A DNA stretch of 60,439 bases, from the NCBI RefSeq assembly GCF_018614575.1, contig NZ_JAGGOJ010000006.1, forward strand, positions 1-60,439, written 5' to 3'. The notes below the pieces were generated by a model. That model made no database searches. It had not been told where the DNA came from and was given only the letters and a program-made list of their open reading frames with translations. The position numbers were made by a program, and so were the translations under genes. Source of the stretch: Streptomyces sp. ISL-10 (GTDB lineage: Bacteria > Actinomycetota > Actinomycetes > Streptomycetales > Streptomycetaceae). Positions within the stretch are counted from its first letter, which is position 1, and the number at the start of each line of letters is the position of its first letter. Below are positions 28,301 to 37,664 of this stretch, piece by piece.

Positions 28301-28352
28301 GATCACGTTCCTTCCACGGTCCCGTTCGAGGGTACGCGGCAGGGACGCCGGC

Positions 28353-29870
28353 TCAGCCGCCCAGGAAGACCGGGTTGGTGAAGGCCGCCGGCGGCCCCGG
28401 TAGTCCGGGGACCACGGGCGCGTGCCGGACCTCGGCCCGTACGTACGTGGCGTAGCGCGCCGTTGTACGCCACGCAACCGTGCCCACCCCCGACACCGGG
28501 ACGGGGGCCGTGTGCAGCACGCCCTGGTCGGTGACGAAGCGGACCGTGCAGCCGGGGACGCCCGCCACCTCCGCCCGTACGGTCACCGGATCGTCGTCGT
28601 CCACGCGCAGCCGTTCGCCGATCCCGGCGTGCCGCCCGCGCCCGCCCGCCGCCGAGAAGGCCACGGTCACGTCCTTGTTCTCGGCGACGTAGCTGCGTCC
28701 GGCCCTGATCCCGTCGAGGATCGCCGCACGGCTGAGGTCCTCGGCGAGGACGACGGTCTGGGGTGTGCCGACCGGGTCGGGGTGGCGGTGCGCGTCGCTG
28801 CTGCCCATGGCGGGGATCCAGCGCCCGCGAGTGCGGGCGGCGACGGCCAGGGTGCTGTCCCAGTCGGCGAGGGACACCTCGTCGTCGGGGGTGTAGGGCC
28901 CGTTCCACACCTCCACCGCGTCCGCTTCGCCGAAGCCGAACTTCCAGTTGCAGCCGATGCAGGTGGCGTGCGGATGGGCGGGGACGACCAGGCCGCCGGC
29001 CCGGCGGATGGCACGCGCGTAGTGCCCGAAGCGGTTGTCACGTGCGCGGTAGCGCCAGTCGACGAACGTCCCCGGGTCGGTGCCGAGCGCCACCACGTGC
29101 CCGTTGCGCGTCGTGACCTCCTCCCCGAGGAGGATCAGCAGGTCGTCACCGGCCGCATCGGCCCAATGGGCGTGGGCGGAATGGGTGTTGTGCTCGGAGG
29201 AATTGATGAAGTCGAGCCCGGCGGCCCGGGCGAGGGCGGCGATCTCGGCGGGGGTGCGCCTGCCGTCCGAGTACCACGAGTGCAGATGGCAGTCGCCCCG
29301 GTACCAGGCGCGCCCGCGCCCCTTGGCTCGCTCCGGCGGATACACCGCTGTGCGCGGCTCGGCCTGGTCCCCGTAGGTGAGCGTGACGCGGACCTCGTAC
29401 GTCAGCCCCTGCGGCGCGACGGTGTACGGCCCGAGCGCGATGTGCCACAGGCCGGGCCGGACGGGACCGGGGAGGTAACCCGGAGTCGCGTCGTCCGCCT
29501 GGATGAAGAACTCCGTCCGGGCGCCGCCGGACCACCCCCGGAACCCCTTGCCGCCGAGCGCTGTTCCGCGCTCGTCGAAGATGCCGATGTCGAGGGCGTT
29601 GCCCGCGGTGCCGGCGGGCTGGGGCGGTTTCTCGTAGCTGTACCAGACGTGGATCCGGCTGACGCCCGCCGGGATCTCCACGGGGAGGTACACGAAGTCG
29701 GGCGCGCCAGGCGGCAGCGTGCCGCGCACGACCTCTGTCGCCCCTTCGCCCTTGCGTACTGCCGCGTTCGCGAAGCTCACGGTGGCCAAGGTAAGGGCGG
29801 CCGCGGCTCCCGTCACGATGAGTCCTCGTCTGCCCAGTGCGTGTCCCGCATGTTCGTCGTCGTTGCACAT
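28353..29870 (-). CDS. Secreted CehA/McbA-type PHP-fold metallohydrolase
   Basis: 505 residues. The N-terminus has a Tat-like signal (LGRRGLIVTGAAAALTLATV, then ANA). A beta-rich domain (about 45-190) precedes the PHP domain, whose metal ligands are seen in GDCHLHSWYSDGRRTP, INSSEHNTHS, VVPAHPHATC and MGSSDAHRHPD. This arrangement matches actinobacterial CehA/McbA-like phosphoesterase or ester hydrolases acting outside the cell. The C-terminal part is a further beta domain. It is divergent from an LLM oxidoreductase across about 150 bp. Confidence 0.9.
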   Translation of the reverse strand: MCNDDEHAGHALGRRGLIVTGAAAALTLATVSFANAAVRKGEGATEVVRGTLPPGAPDFVYLPVEIPAGVSRIHVWYSYEKPPQPAGTAGNALDIGIFDERGTALGGKGFRGWSGGARTEFFIQADDATPGYLPGPVRPGLWHIALGPYTVAPQGLTYEVRVTLTYGDQAEPRTAVYPPERAKGRGRAWYRGDCHLHSWYSDGRRTPAEIAALARAAGLDFINSSEHNTHSAHAHWADAAGDDLLILLGEEVTTRNGHVVALGTDPGTFVDWRYRARDNRFGHYARAIRRAGGLVVPAHPHATCIGCNWKFGFGEADAVEVWNGPYTPDDEVSLADWDSTLAVAARTRGRWIPAMGSSDAHRHPDPVGTPQTVVLAEDLSRAAILDGIRAGRSYVAENKDVTVAFSAAGGRGRHAGIGERLRVDDDDPVTVRAEVAGVPGCTVRFVTDQGVLHTAPVPVSGVGTVAWRTTARYATYVRAEVRHAPVVPGLPGPPAAFTNPVFLGG

Positions 29871-30021
29871 GCCGTCGGCTCCCGAGGGGTCGAGATGGAC
29901 AGAAGTGATGCAGTCCGAACCCTGGTATTGAGCCGTGAACCTGGATGCAAGGGAAGGGAATTGACAGGTGACACGGTCGTGGCCGGGCGCGGGTGGCCGT
30001 CTTTGGGCCTACGGTGTCCCC

Positions 30022-30849
30022 ATGCGGATCGCGACCACGATCTTCCTCACCGACGAGACGATCACCCCCGTGCGGCTGGCCCGCGAACTTCAGCAGCGGG
30101 GCTTCGCCGGGCTCTACGTCCCCGAACACACCCACATTCCGGTGTCCCGGAGGACGCCGTACGGCGGGGGTGGCGAACTGCCGCGCGAGTACGGCCGCAT
30201 GCTGGACCCGTTCGTCGCGCTGTCCCAGGCGGCGGCGGTCACGTCGACCCTGCGGCTGGGGACGGGCGTGACGCTGGTGGCCCAGCACGACCCGATCGCC
30301 CTGGCGAAGGGGATCGCGACCCTGGACCACGTGTCCGGGGGCCGGTTCACGCTGGGCGTCGGCTTCGGCTGGAACGTGGAGGAGGCGGTGGACCACGGCG
30401 TGGACTGGCCGACGCGCCGGGAACTGGTCCGGGACAGGATGCGCCTCATGCGTGCCCTGTGGTCGTCCGAACCGCTCGCTTACGAGGGCGAGTTCGCGAC
30501 GGTCAGCGCCTCGTTCGCCCACCCGAAGCCACAGAACGGCGCGCCGCGCATCCTGGTGGGCGGCGCGGCGGGCCCGAAGCTGTTCGCGCACATCGCGGAG
30601 TACGGCGACGGCTGGATGCCCATCGGGGGCCGCGGGATGCGGGAGTCGGTCCCGGTGCTGCGTGACGTGTGGTCCGCGGCGGGCCGCGACCCGGATGCCT
30701 TGGAGGTGGTCCCGTACGCGGTCCTCCCCTCACCGGGCAAACTGGCGCACTACGCGGACCAGGGCGTGCGGGAGGTGGTGCTTCAGCTCCCGGCGGGTGG
30801 CGAGCTGGAGGTGCTGCGGGCGCTGGACGAGTACGCGCGGTATCTGTAG
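30022..30849 (+). CDS. LLM-class F420-dependent oxidoreductase
   Basis: 275 residues. It begins MRIATTIFLTDETITPVRLA and shows FAGLYVPEHTHIP, LGTGVTLVAQHDPIALAKG, LDHVSGGRFTLGVGFGWN and EYGDGWMPI, the pattern of short F420-type LLM proteins. This is the third LLM gene in the window, but it has no CTGACG palindrome upstream. A TTGACA occurs 56 bp before the ATG without a clear -10 partner. Confidence 0.92.
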   Translation: MRIATTIFLTDETITPVRLARELQQRGFAGLYVPEHTHIPVSRRTPYGGGGELPREYGRMLDPFVALSQAAAVTSTLRLGTGVTLVAQHDPIALAKGIATLDHVSGGRFTLGVGFGWNVEEAVDHGVDWPTRRELVRDRMRLMRALWSSEPLAYEGEFATVSASFAHPKPQNGAPRILVGGAAGPKLFAHIAEYGDGWMPIGGRGMRESVPVLRDVWSAAGRDPDALEVVPYAVLPSPGKLAHYADQGVREVVLQLPAGGELEVLRALDEYARYL

Positions 30850-30913
30850 GGGGTGTCGGAGTGGCTTCGGCTGTCGCGAAGTTCCGCCCCCGCGAACCGG
30901 TACGGTCCGGGCC

Positions 30914-31204
30914 ATGAGCCCATCGCTGGATGCCCCAGCCGCTGGCCTCGGCGCCCTCCTTGCGAACGTCTTCTCCTGGACGAGCCATCTCTCGCGACCG
31001 GAAGTACGGGAGCTCGTCAGCGAACTCCTCCAGGCCACGGAGGATGCGGGCCCTGGGGCGCACCGGACTCTCGACCGCGTCCTCACGGAGTGGCGCGCGA
31101 CGGCGGCGATACTGGCCGACCCCGTCCTGACGGCGCAGTTGATGCGCCCCCTGCCGGCCGAGGACCACGGCGAGGTCCTCGCTCCGTGGCGGCTTGGGCA
31201 GTGA
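30914..31204 (+). CDS. Small conserved helical hypothetical protein
   Basis: 96 residues, predicted mostly helical, with FSWTSHLSRPEVRELVSELLQ and VLTEWRATAAILADPVLTAQL. The amphipathic helices and short length recall antitoxin-like or regulatory proteins, but I cannot name a family. It ends 1 bp before the stop codon of the convergent DUF397 gene. Confidence 0.65.
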   Translation: MSPSLDAPAAGLGALLANVFSWTSHLSRPEVRELVSELLQATEDAGPGAHRTLDRVLTEWRATAAILADPVLTAQLMRPLPAEDHGEVLAPWRLGQ

Positions 31205-31205
31205 C

Positions 31206-31397
31206 TCAGAGTTCCACGCGCGCGTAGACGACGAAGGCGGCCCAGGCGGGAGCGGTGAGCGCGAGCTGAGGGCCGGGGAGGTTCTTGGAGTCGCGGACGT
31301 GGACGGTGGTGGGGGTGGTGGCGACCTCGACGCACTCCCCGCCGCCGCCACTGCTGTAGCTGCTCTTGAACCAGTTGAGCTTCTGCTCGGTGATCAT
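31206..31397 (-). CDS. DUF397 protein
   Basis: 63 residues with the whole family signature: NWFKSSYSSGGGGECVEVA, VHVRDSKNLPGPQL and the aromatic AWAAFVVYAR end. DUF397 proteins are partners of Scr1/WhiJ-type DNA-binding proteins in Streptomyces development and antibiotic control. Its ATG overlaps the stop of the XRE gene (ATGA), so the two are co-translated. Confidence 0.93.
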   Translation of the reverse strand: MITEQKLNWFKSSYSSGGGGECVEVATTPTTVHVRDSKNLPGPQLALTAPAWAAFVVYARVEL

Positions 31398-32260
31398 CGC
31401 TCTCCCAGCATCTTCTCGATCAGGACAAGGGACTCGCCAGGCCTGAGAGCCTGCGACTGGATGATCCCATAGCGGATCGACAGCACACTGACCTCTTCCC
31501 TGTCGGTGATCAGGCGCGGGTACGTGTGTGTCTCCAGATATGCCACCTGCTGCCGGCCTTTGGGTGTGACGAGAGTGAACGGACCGTCCAGGCTTGGCTG
31601 TTCCTCCCGGTCGAGGGGCATCACCTGAAGCTGGACCGTCCGGAGCCGCCCGACATCGATGAGCCTGCGCAGTTGCTGGTGGTGAACGGTCCGCCCTCCG
31701 ATCGGCCGGAGCAGGACGCTCTCGTCGAGGATGAAGCTGAACGTGGGGGACGGCCATGGTTCGAAGATTTGCTGCCGAGCGAGGCGGTCGGCTACCCGCT
31801 TCTCGATCGTGGCGTCGTCAAGCAGTGGCCGCCACTGTGTGAAGACGGCACGGGCGTAGTCCTCGGTCTGGAGCAAGCCGGGCACGGACTGGTTGTTGTA
31901 GACGCAGAGCTGAACAGCATCCGCCTCCAGCGTGGCGTAGTTCCGGTACCACTCCGGATGCCGGGTCCGTGCCTTCGACTGCGCCTCCCTTACGTCATCG
32001 ACGGCCGCCTTGAGCACGCCTCCCGCGCCCATCAGACCGTCCACGCGCTCAAGGAAGTCGGGTTGTGGGGTCCGGACCCCGCGCTCGATCGCGGAGATCA
32101 GGTCCTCCCCGCAATGGGCAGCGATGCCGAGCTCCTTCTGGCTCAGCCCGGCCCGTTCCCGCAGTACCTTGATCTGCTTGCCGAGTGCCCGGAACAGATG
32201 CGCAGTCCCATCCACCTCGGCCGGCCTTTCCGGTCGCTCTTCCCGCCCGGCGTTCCCCAT
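31394..32260 (-). CDS. Helix-turn-helix XRE regulator with DUF5753 (Scr1/WhiJ-like)
   Basis: 288 residues. The HTH (about 22-75, LGKQIKVLRERAGLSQKELG) is followed by the DUF5753 ligand or partner domain with VPGLLQTEDYARAVF, LDESVLLRPIGGRTVHHQQL and FTLVTPKGRQQVAYLET. These regulators usually work with a DUF397 protein and often an ATPase-type anti-sigma protein; both are adjacent here. I chose the ATG at 32260 as the nearest start before the conserved domain; a long open extension upstream lacks support. Confidence 0.92.
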   Translation of the reverse strand: MGNAGREERPERPAEVDGTAHLFRALGKQIKVLRERAGLSQKELGIAAHCGEDLISAIERGVRTPQPDFLERVDGLMGAGGVLKAAVDDVREAQSKARTRHPEWYRNYATLEADAVQLCVYNNQSVPGLLQTEDYARAVFTQWRPLLDDATIEKRVADRLARQQIFEPWPSPTFSFILDESVLLRPIGGRTVHHQQLRRLIDVGRLRTVQLQVMPLDREEQPSLDGPFTLVTPKGRQQVAYLETHTYPRLITDREEVSVLSIRYGIIQSQALRPGESLVLIEKMLGER

Positions 32261-32396
32261 GCCGTACCCGCCCTTGCGTACGTACCCGAAGGTCACGGCC
32301 GACAGCCGTACAGCGGACCGACCGCGTCCGTACGGATACCCGGCGTCGAGCCGTAGGTCCTGGTCAGCGTAGGCAGAGCCGGACACGCTCGGTGAC

Positions 32397-32879
32397 GTGA
32401 ATACAGAAATCACGACCCCGACGGCTGAGTTCACCCAGCGCTTCACGTCCATCCGCCGCGGCGCCCGTCTGGCCCGCCACTTGGCCGTGCACCAACTCGA
32501 CGCGTGGGGCTACGCGTACGGCAGCGAGCTGTCCGACACGGCGGCGCTGATCGTGGCGGAGCTCGCCGCGAACGCGGTGACGCACGGCCGCGTACCGGCC
32601 CGCGACTTCGAGCTACGCCTGCGGCTGACGGAGACGACGCTCCGCATCGAGGTCGCGGACGCGCGGGGCGAGCGCGCGCCGATGACGGGAACGCCGAGCC
32701 CGGACGCGGAAGCGGGCCGCGGGCTGGTGCTGGTGGCGGCGCTGGCGACGGACTGGGGTGTGGCGGACCGCCAGGTCGGCAAGACGGTCTGGGCGGAGTG
32801 CGCCCTGCCAGGGAATCGTCACTCGTCAGCGAATGCTGATTGGCATCGAGCAGCCACGACCGGTCACGTGGTCAGTTGA
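32397..32879 (+). CDS. ATP-binding anti-sigma-factor-like protein (HATPase_c, RsbW-type)
   Basis: 160 residues. A GHKL ATPase fold is shown by SDTAALIVAELAANAVTHGR (N box), IEVADARGERAP (G1-like) and EAGRGLVLVAALATDWGV (G2), ending GKTVWAECALP. It starts at GTG 32397, divergent from the XRE/DUF397 pair. Together they form the three-part whiJ/abaA-like module known from Streptomyces. Its 3' end overlaps the convergent gene by 8 bp. Confidence 0.9.
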   Translation: MNTEITTPTAEFTQRFTSIRRGARLARHLAVHQLDAWGYAYGSELSDTAALIVAELAANAVTHGRVPARDFELRLRLTETTLRIEVADARGERAPMTGTPSPDAEAGRGLVLVAALATDWGVADRQVGKTVWAECALPGNRHSSANADWHRAATTGHVVS

Positions 32880-33717
32880 TCGGCTTCCGCACTTCTTCGC
32901 GGACCTTCAATGTCTGCTGTGCGATGGCGTCGAGGTCCACCGTGTCGGGGTCCTGCGCGGCGGACGCCGGGGTCAGGAAGGCGACGTAGGCGGCCGTGTT
33001 CTCGTCGCCCCAGGCGCACACCGGGACGGTAGAGGTGCCGTCTTCGTCCTTCGACAGCATCACGGTGCACTGGAAGTCGACGTCAGAGCCCGGTGGGGTG
33101 ATGGTTTTCGCCGGCTCGGGCTCGCTCATGCCGTCCCCTTTCCGCATCCCGTCCAGGAGGCTGTCGCGGGGCTGCGCCGGATTCCTGAACTGCCCGTACA
33201 TACCCGTGATGACGAGTCCGCTGTTGCCGGTCGTGCTGGTGCCGTTGTAGGAGCCGAGGATCCCCTTGATGTTGCGGGCGTCCGGCCCGGCGCCGTAGCC
33301 GCTCCTTTCCGCGTCGGCATTCGCCTCGGCGGAGCTGTCCTTGATCAGCTCGTACTCGCCGTCCAGCAGCGTTCGCGGCACGGTCAGCCGATATTCGGCC
33401 GCGGGGAACGGATTGGCGGCCTCCCTGGCGGCTTCATCGGCGGCATCGCTGCCTCGGTTGCCGAGGTAGGAGAGGCCGAGGAGGGCGGCTATCGAGCCGA
33501 AGACAATGCCGAGGATGAGACCGGTTCTGTTCTTGCGCGGCGGCCCTGACGGCGGCTGCCCCCAGCCGCCCGGGCCGGGATACGGCGGATACGGCTGCGG
33601 AGGCGCAGCCGGCTGTCCGTAATGCGGCTGGGGCGGATACGGCTGTCCGTACGGGTGTGGCTGAGGCGCCGGCGATCCGTACGGCCCGTTCGGCTGAGGA
33701 GGGGGCGGCATTGTCAT
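32872..33717 (-). CDS. Proline-rich single-pass membrane protein of unknown function
   Basis: 281 residues. A Pro/Gln/Tyr/Gly-rich cytoplasmic N-terminus of about 60 residues (PYGQPYPPQPHYGQPAAPP) is followed by one membrane helix (TGLILGIVFGSIAALLGLSYL) and an extracytoplasmic domain of about 190 residues with two cysteines (DFQCTVM and VPVCAWGDENTAAYVAF). The layout is common among Streptomyces envelope proteins. Start uncertain: GTG 33723 and ATG 33717 or 33711 are close together and the ribosome site is weak. Confidence 0.8.
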   Translation of the reverse strand: MTMPPPPQPNGPYGSPAPQPHPYGQPYPPQPHYGQPAAPPQPYPPYPGPGGWGQPPSGPPRKNRTGLILGIVFGSIAALLGLSYLGNRGSDAADEAAREAANPFPAAEYRLTVPRTLLDGEYELIKDSSAEANADAERSGYGAGPDARNIKGILGSYNGTSTTGNSGLVITGMYGQFRNPAQPRDSLLDGMRKGDGMSEPEPAKTITPPGSDVDFQCTVMLSKDEDGTSTVPVCAWGDENTAAYVAFLTPASAAQDPDTVDLDAIAQQTLKVREEVRKPIN

Positions 33718-33737
33718 GATCACACGCTACGTCAGCC

Positions 33738-34262
33738 TCAGCTGACCTGGCTGAAAGCCTCTCCCGCGTGTGCAGCCGCCACCAACTCCAGCAGTGCCTC
33801 GTGCCGGTAGTCCTCCGGGTCGGTGACATACGGAGGAACGCCAGGGTAGGTCCGGCAGAAGGTCACGTATGCCGTGACCGTCCGCTCCTCGGTCCAGGAC
33901 TCGGACACGCTGATGTACGCCGCGAGCACCGGGTCGGCAGGTGCCGCCGGGTCACCGGCGAGGCAGCGCAGCGCGTACGCCAGGCATCGGCGGACCAGTG
34001 GTTCCATGCGTTCGCGGCCGGACGGCGGCAGGTCGTGGTCCACCATGCCGCGGCCGTTCACGACGGCTTCCTCGTGGACCAGGTCCGCATACGCGCCTCC
34101 GGGCCCGGACGCTGCGAGGGCTGCCAGCACGTACGCACCGCTCGCAGTGGTCGTCCAGCCCTCCTTCGCGATGTCCAGGAACATCGGCGGGATGTCCGCT
34201 TCGGTAAGGCCCGTCGTGTCGAGGTTCGCCAGCACCTCGGCCATCGCCTGGTTCATACGCAT
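33738..34262 (-). CDS. Conserved hypothetical protein, mainly helical
   Basis: 174 residues, soluble, acidic, mostly helical. Segments include MNQAMAEVLANLDTTGLTEA, SGAYVLAALAAS, LVRRCLAYALRCLAGDPAAP and YVTFCRTYPGVPPYVTDPED. I cannot place it in a family. GAGGGG eight bases upstream supports the ATG at 34262, and this ribosome site overlaps the stop of the preceding gene, so it is in an operon with the membrane-anchored protein before it. Confidence 0.78.
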   Translation of the reverse strand: MRMNQAMAEVLANLDTTGLTEADIPPMFLDIAKEGWTTTASGAYVLAALAASGPGGAYADLVHEEAVVNGRGMVDHDLPPSGRERMEPLVRRCLAYALRCLAGDPAAPADPVLAAYISVSESWTEERTVTAYVTFCRTYPGVPPYVTDPEDYRHEALLELVAAAHAGEAFSQVS

Positions 34263-34273
34263 CCGGTCGCCCC

Positions 34274-34945
34274 TCACGCCCCCGCCCCCAGCGCCGGCGC
34301 AACCAGCCCGTCCGCCGCCGAGCTGCCGCCGTACGTCTCGCCGTACGAGCCGCCGGACGACCCCGCATCCGCATCCGCCGCCGGGTCGTACGCGCACTCC
34401 ATGTGCACGCCGCCAAAGAAGCGGCCGCCCACCGACATCCACTCGTACACCTGGCGTTCCCCGTCGCCGCGTTCCGTGCGCAGGATCCAGTCCTGCGACG
34501 CCTGCCGCCGCTCGTACGAGGTGACCGTCCAGCCCTCCTCCTTCAGCCGGTCGCGCAGCCGGGCCAGCGCCGCCAGTGCCTCCGCGCGCGGCACGTCCGA
34601 CACCTGCCACGTGTGGGAGAGGGCGTACGCGCCGTCCACCGGCGTGTCCGCCATGCTCTCAAGCCCCCCGGGGTAACACGAGCCCGCGGCCAGGCTGTTG
34701 TCCACGCCCGCGGGCAGCACCGTGTCGAAGCCCGCAAGCGCGTACGCCTGATGCGAGCGGGCCGTTGCGCGGTCCGCCATCTTCTGCGGGGCCACGCGCG
34801 GGTAGTCCTCCGGCGTCGCGCTCTCGATCCCGTACGTCACCACGAGGCACAGCACGAACAGCACCGGTGCGCCGATCACGACGGCCAGAGTGATCCAGAG
34901 CCATCGGAGCAGGGGGACACGAGGGCGTTCGAGATCGTCGATCAT
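34274..34945 (-). CDS. Single-pass membrane-anchored hypothetical protein
   Basis: 223 residues. A short cytoplasmic head precedes one helix (WLWITLAVVIGAPVLFVLCL). The rest is extracytoplasmic, with SCYPGG and MECAYDP cysteines likely paired, and a glycine/serine-rich end (GSSGGSYGETYGG). No known family is recognised. It is the first gene of a two-gene unit and is divergent from fbiC across 119 bp. Confidence 0.78.
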   Translation of the reverse strand: MIDDLERPRVPLLRWLWITLAVVIGAPVLFVLCLVVTYGIESATPEDYPRVAPQKMADRATARSHQAYALAGFDTVLPAGVDNSLAAGSCYPGGLESMADTPVDGAYALSHTWQVSDVPRAEALAALARLRDRLKEEGWTVTSYERRQASQDWILRTERGDGERQVYEWMSVGGRFFGGVHMECAYDPAADADAGSSGGSYGETYGGSSAADGLVAPALGAGA

Positions 34946-35064
34946 GGCCCGGACGCTACGCGCGCCCCCGCGGAGCGCGTATCCGCAGGCGCCCCCAGGC
35001 CGAATAGGCGCTTGTACTCAGCCGCGGCGGCAGGCCCGCATCCCGGCGCTCGTATGCTCGCAGC

Positions 35065-37659
35065 ATGACCGATCACCAGGGCGGGTACGACACAGGACGG
35101 CCCACCGCGAACGCCATGCGGCGCGCGCTCAAGCGGGCCAGGGACGGGGTGGCCCTCGACGTCGCCGAGGCCGCCGTGCTGTTGCAGGCCCGGGGAAGTG
35201 ATCTCGACGACCTGGCCGCCTCCGCCGGCCGTGTGCGGGACGCGGGGCTGGAAGCCGCCGGGCGGCCGGGGGTCATCACGTACTCCAAGAGCGTCTTCAT
35301 CCCGCTCACCCGCCTGTGCCGCGACAAGTGCCACTACTGCACCTTCGCCACCGTCCCCGGCAAGCTGCGCCGCGCGGGTCACGGGATGTTCATGTCCCCG
35401 GACGAGGTCCTTCGGATCGCGAGGAGAGGCGCGGCCCTCGGCTGCAAGGAAGCGCTGATCACCCTCGGAGACAAGCCCGAGGACCGCTGGCCCGAGGCCC
35501 GGGAGTGGCTCGACGCCCACGGCTACGACGACACGATCGCGTACGTGCGGGCCATGTCGATCCGCATCCTGGAGGAGACCGGGCTGCTGCCCCACCTCAA
35601 CCCCGGGGTCATGTCCTGGACCGACTTCCAGCGGCTCAAGCCCGTGGCCCCGTCCATGGGCATGATGCTGGAGACGACGGCGGAGCGGTTGTGGTCGGAG
35701 CCAGGCGGGCCCCACCACGGCTCACCCGACAAGGAGCCGGCCGTGCGGCTGCGGGTGCTTCAGGACGCCGGCCGGTCGAACGTGCCCTTCACCAGCGGCC
35801 TGCTCATCGGCATCGGCGAGACCTACGAGGAGCGCGCCGAGTCGCTGTTCGCGCTGCGCCGCGTCTCCCGCGCGTACCACGGCATCCAGGAGCTCATCCT
35901 GCAGAACTTCCGCGCCAAGCCGGACACGGCCATGCGCGGGATGCCCGACGCCGAGCTCGACGAACTCGTCGCCACGGTCGCCGTCGCCCGCCACATCATG
36001 GGGCCGTCCGCCTGCCTGCAGGCTCCGCCCAATCTCGTCGACGGCGAGTACGCCCGGCTGATCCACGCCGGAATCGACGACTGGGGCGGGGTCTCCCCGC
36101 TGACCCCCGACCATGTGAACCCGGAACGGCCCTGGCCGCAGATCGACCAGCTCGCCGAGAAGTCGGCCGCCGAAGGGTTCGAGCTGCGTGAGCGGCTGTG
36201 TGTGTACCCGGAGTTCGTGCGGCGGGGCGAGCCCTGGCTCGACCCCCGGCTGCTGCCGCACGTCCGGGCCCTGGCCGATCCGGACTCCGGCCTCGCCCGC
36301 CCCGACGTGTTCCCCGCGGGCCTGCCCTGGCAGGAGTCCGACGAGGCGTTCACCGCCACCGGGCGCACGGATCTGCATCGGACCATCGACTCCGAGGGCC
36401 GTCTCCACGACCGGCGCGACGACTTCGACGACGTCTACGGGGACTGGGAGGCGCTGCGCGAGGCCGCCGCGCCCGGCATGGTGCCGCAGCGCATCGACAC
36501 GGATGTCCGCCAGGCCCTGCGCACGGCCGCCGACGACCCCACCCGGCTGACCGACGACGAGGCGCTCGCCCTCCTCCACGCCGACGGGCCCGCGCTCGAC
36601 GCGCTCACCCGTGTCGCCGATGACCTGCGCCGCTCGGTCGTCGGGGACGACGTGACCTACATCGTCACTAGGAACATCAACTTCACCAACGTCTGCTACA
36701 CCGGCTGCCGTTTCTGCGCCTTCGCCCAGCGGCGTACGGACGCCGACGCGTACACCCTCTCCCTGTCCCAGGTCGCCGACCGCGCCCAGCAGGCGTGGGA
36801 CGTCGGCGCCGTCGAGGTGTGCATGCAGGGCGGCATCCACCCCGACCTGCCGGGCACGGCGTACTTCGACATCGCACGGGCCGTCAAGGAGCGCGTCCCC
36901 GGCATGCATGTGCACGCGTTCTCACCCATGGAGGTCGTCAACGGCGCGTCCCGCACCGGGATGTCCGTCCGGGAGTGGCTCGCCGCCGCGAAGGAGGCCG
37001 GGCTCGACTCCATCCCCGGAACCGCCGCCGAGATCCTCGACGACGAGGTCCGCTGGGTGCTCACCAAGGGCAAGCTGCCCGCGGCCACCTGGATCGACGT
37101 CGTGAAGACCGCGCACGAGCTCGGCATCCGGTCGAGCTCCACCATGATGTACGGGCATGTGGACCAGCCCCGGCACTGGCTCGGCCACCTCCGCACCCTC
37201 GCCCGCGTGCAGCAGGAGACCGGCGGATTCACGGAGTTCGTGACACTGCCCTTCATCCACACCAACGCGCCCGTGTACCTCGCCGGGATCGCCCGGCCCG
37301 GCCCGACGGCCCGCGACAACCGGGCCGTCACCGCCATGGCGCGCCTGCTGCTCCACCCGCACATCACCAACATCCAGACCAGTTGGGTCAAACTGGGCGC
37401 GGAGGGTGCGGCGGAGATGCTGCGCTCCGGCGCGAACGACCTCGGTGGCACGCTGATGGAGGAGACCATCTCCCGTATGGCGGGGTCCGGTTACGGCTCC
37501 TACCGGTCCGTCCGCGACCTCAAGGCCATCGCCGAGGCGGCCGGGCGCCCGGCGAAGCCGCGGACGACCCTGTACGGGGAAGTCCCGCAGGAGCGTCAGC
37601 AGGCCGCCGCCGCGTCCGACGGACACCTCCCGGAGCTGCTGCCGCTGCTGCCAGACTGA
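35065..37659 (+). CDS. fbiC: FO synthase FbiC (CofG/CofH fusion), coenzyme F420 biosynthesis
   Basis: 864 residues, the normal size of the actinobacterial fusion. The CofG half carries a radical-SAM CxxxCxxC at Cys85, Cys89, Cys92 (CRDKCHYC). The CofH half carries a second at Cys544, Cys548, Cys551 (CYTGCRFC). Together they make the deazaflavin FO from a tyrosine-derived donor and the flavin precursor 5-amino-6-ribitylaminouracil. Downstream motifs such as GGIHPDLPG and [10 protein letters not shown] are standard. F420 would serve the LLM oxidoreductases in this window. The NTPase gene follows after 5 bp. Confidence 0.97.
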   Translation: MTDHQGGYDTGRPTANAMRRALKRARDGVALDVAEAAVLLQARGSDLDDLAASAGRVRDAGLEAAGRPGVITYSKSVFIPLTRLCRDKCHYCTFATVPGKLRRAGHGMFMSPDEVLRIARRGAALGCKEALITLGDKPEDRWPEAREWLDAHGYDDTIAYVRAMSIRILEETGLLPHLNPGVMSWTDFQRLKPVAPSMGMMLETTAERLWSEPGGPHHGSPDKEPAVRLRVLQDAGRSNVPFTSGLLIGIGETYEERAESLFALRRVSRAYHGIQELILQNFRAKPDTAMRGMPDAELDELVATVAVARHIMGPSACLQAPPNLVDGEYARLIHAGIDDWGGVSPLTPDHVNPERPWPQIDQLAEKSAAEGFELRERLCVYPEFVRRGEPWLDPRLLPHVRALADPDSGLARPDVFPAGLPWQESDEAFTATGRTDLHRTIDSEGRLHDRRDDFDDVYGDWEALREAAAPGMVPQRIDTDVRQALRTAADDPTRLTDDEALALLHADGPALDALTRVADDLRRSVVGDDVTYIVTRNINFTNVCYTGCRFCAFAQRRTDADAYTLSLSQVADRAQQAWDVGAVEVCMQGGIHPDLPGTAYFDIARAVKERVPGMHVHAFSPMEVVNGASRTGMSVREWLAAAKEAGLDSIPGTAAEILDDEVRWVLTKGKLPAATWIDVVKTAHELGIRSSSTMMYGHVDQPRHWLGHLRTLARVQQETGGFTEFVTLPFIHTNAPVYLAGIARPGPTARDNRAVTAMARLLLHPHITNIQTSWVKLGAEGAAEMLRSGANDLGGTLMEETISRMAGSGYGSYRSVRDLKAIAEAAGRPAKPRTTLYGEVPQERQQAAAASDGHLPELLPLLPD

Positions 37660-37664
37660 TCGGC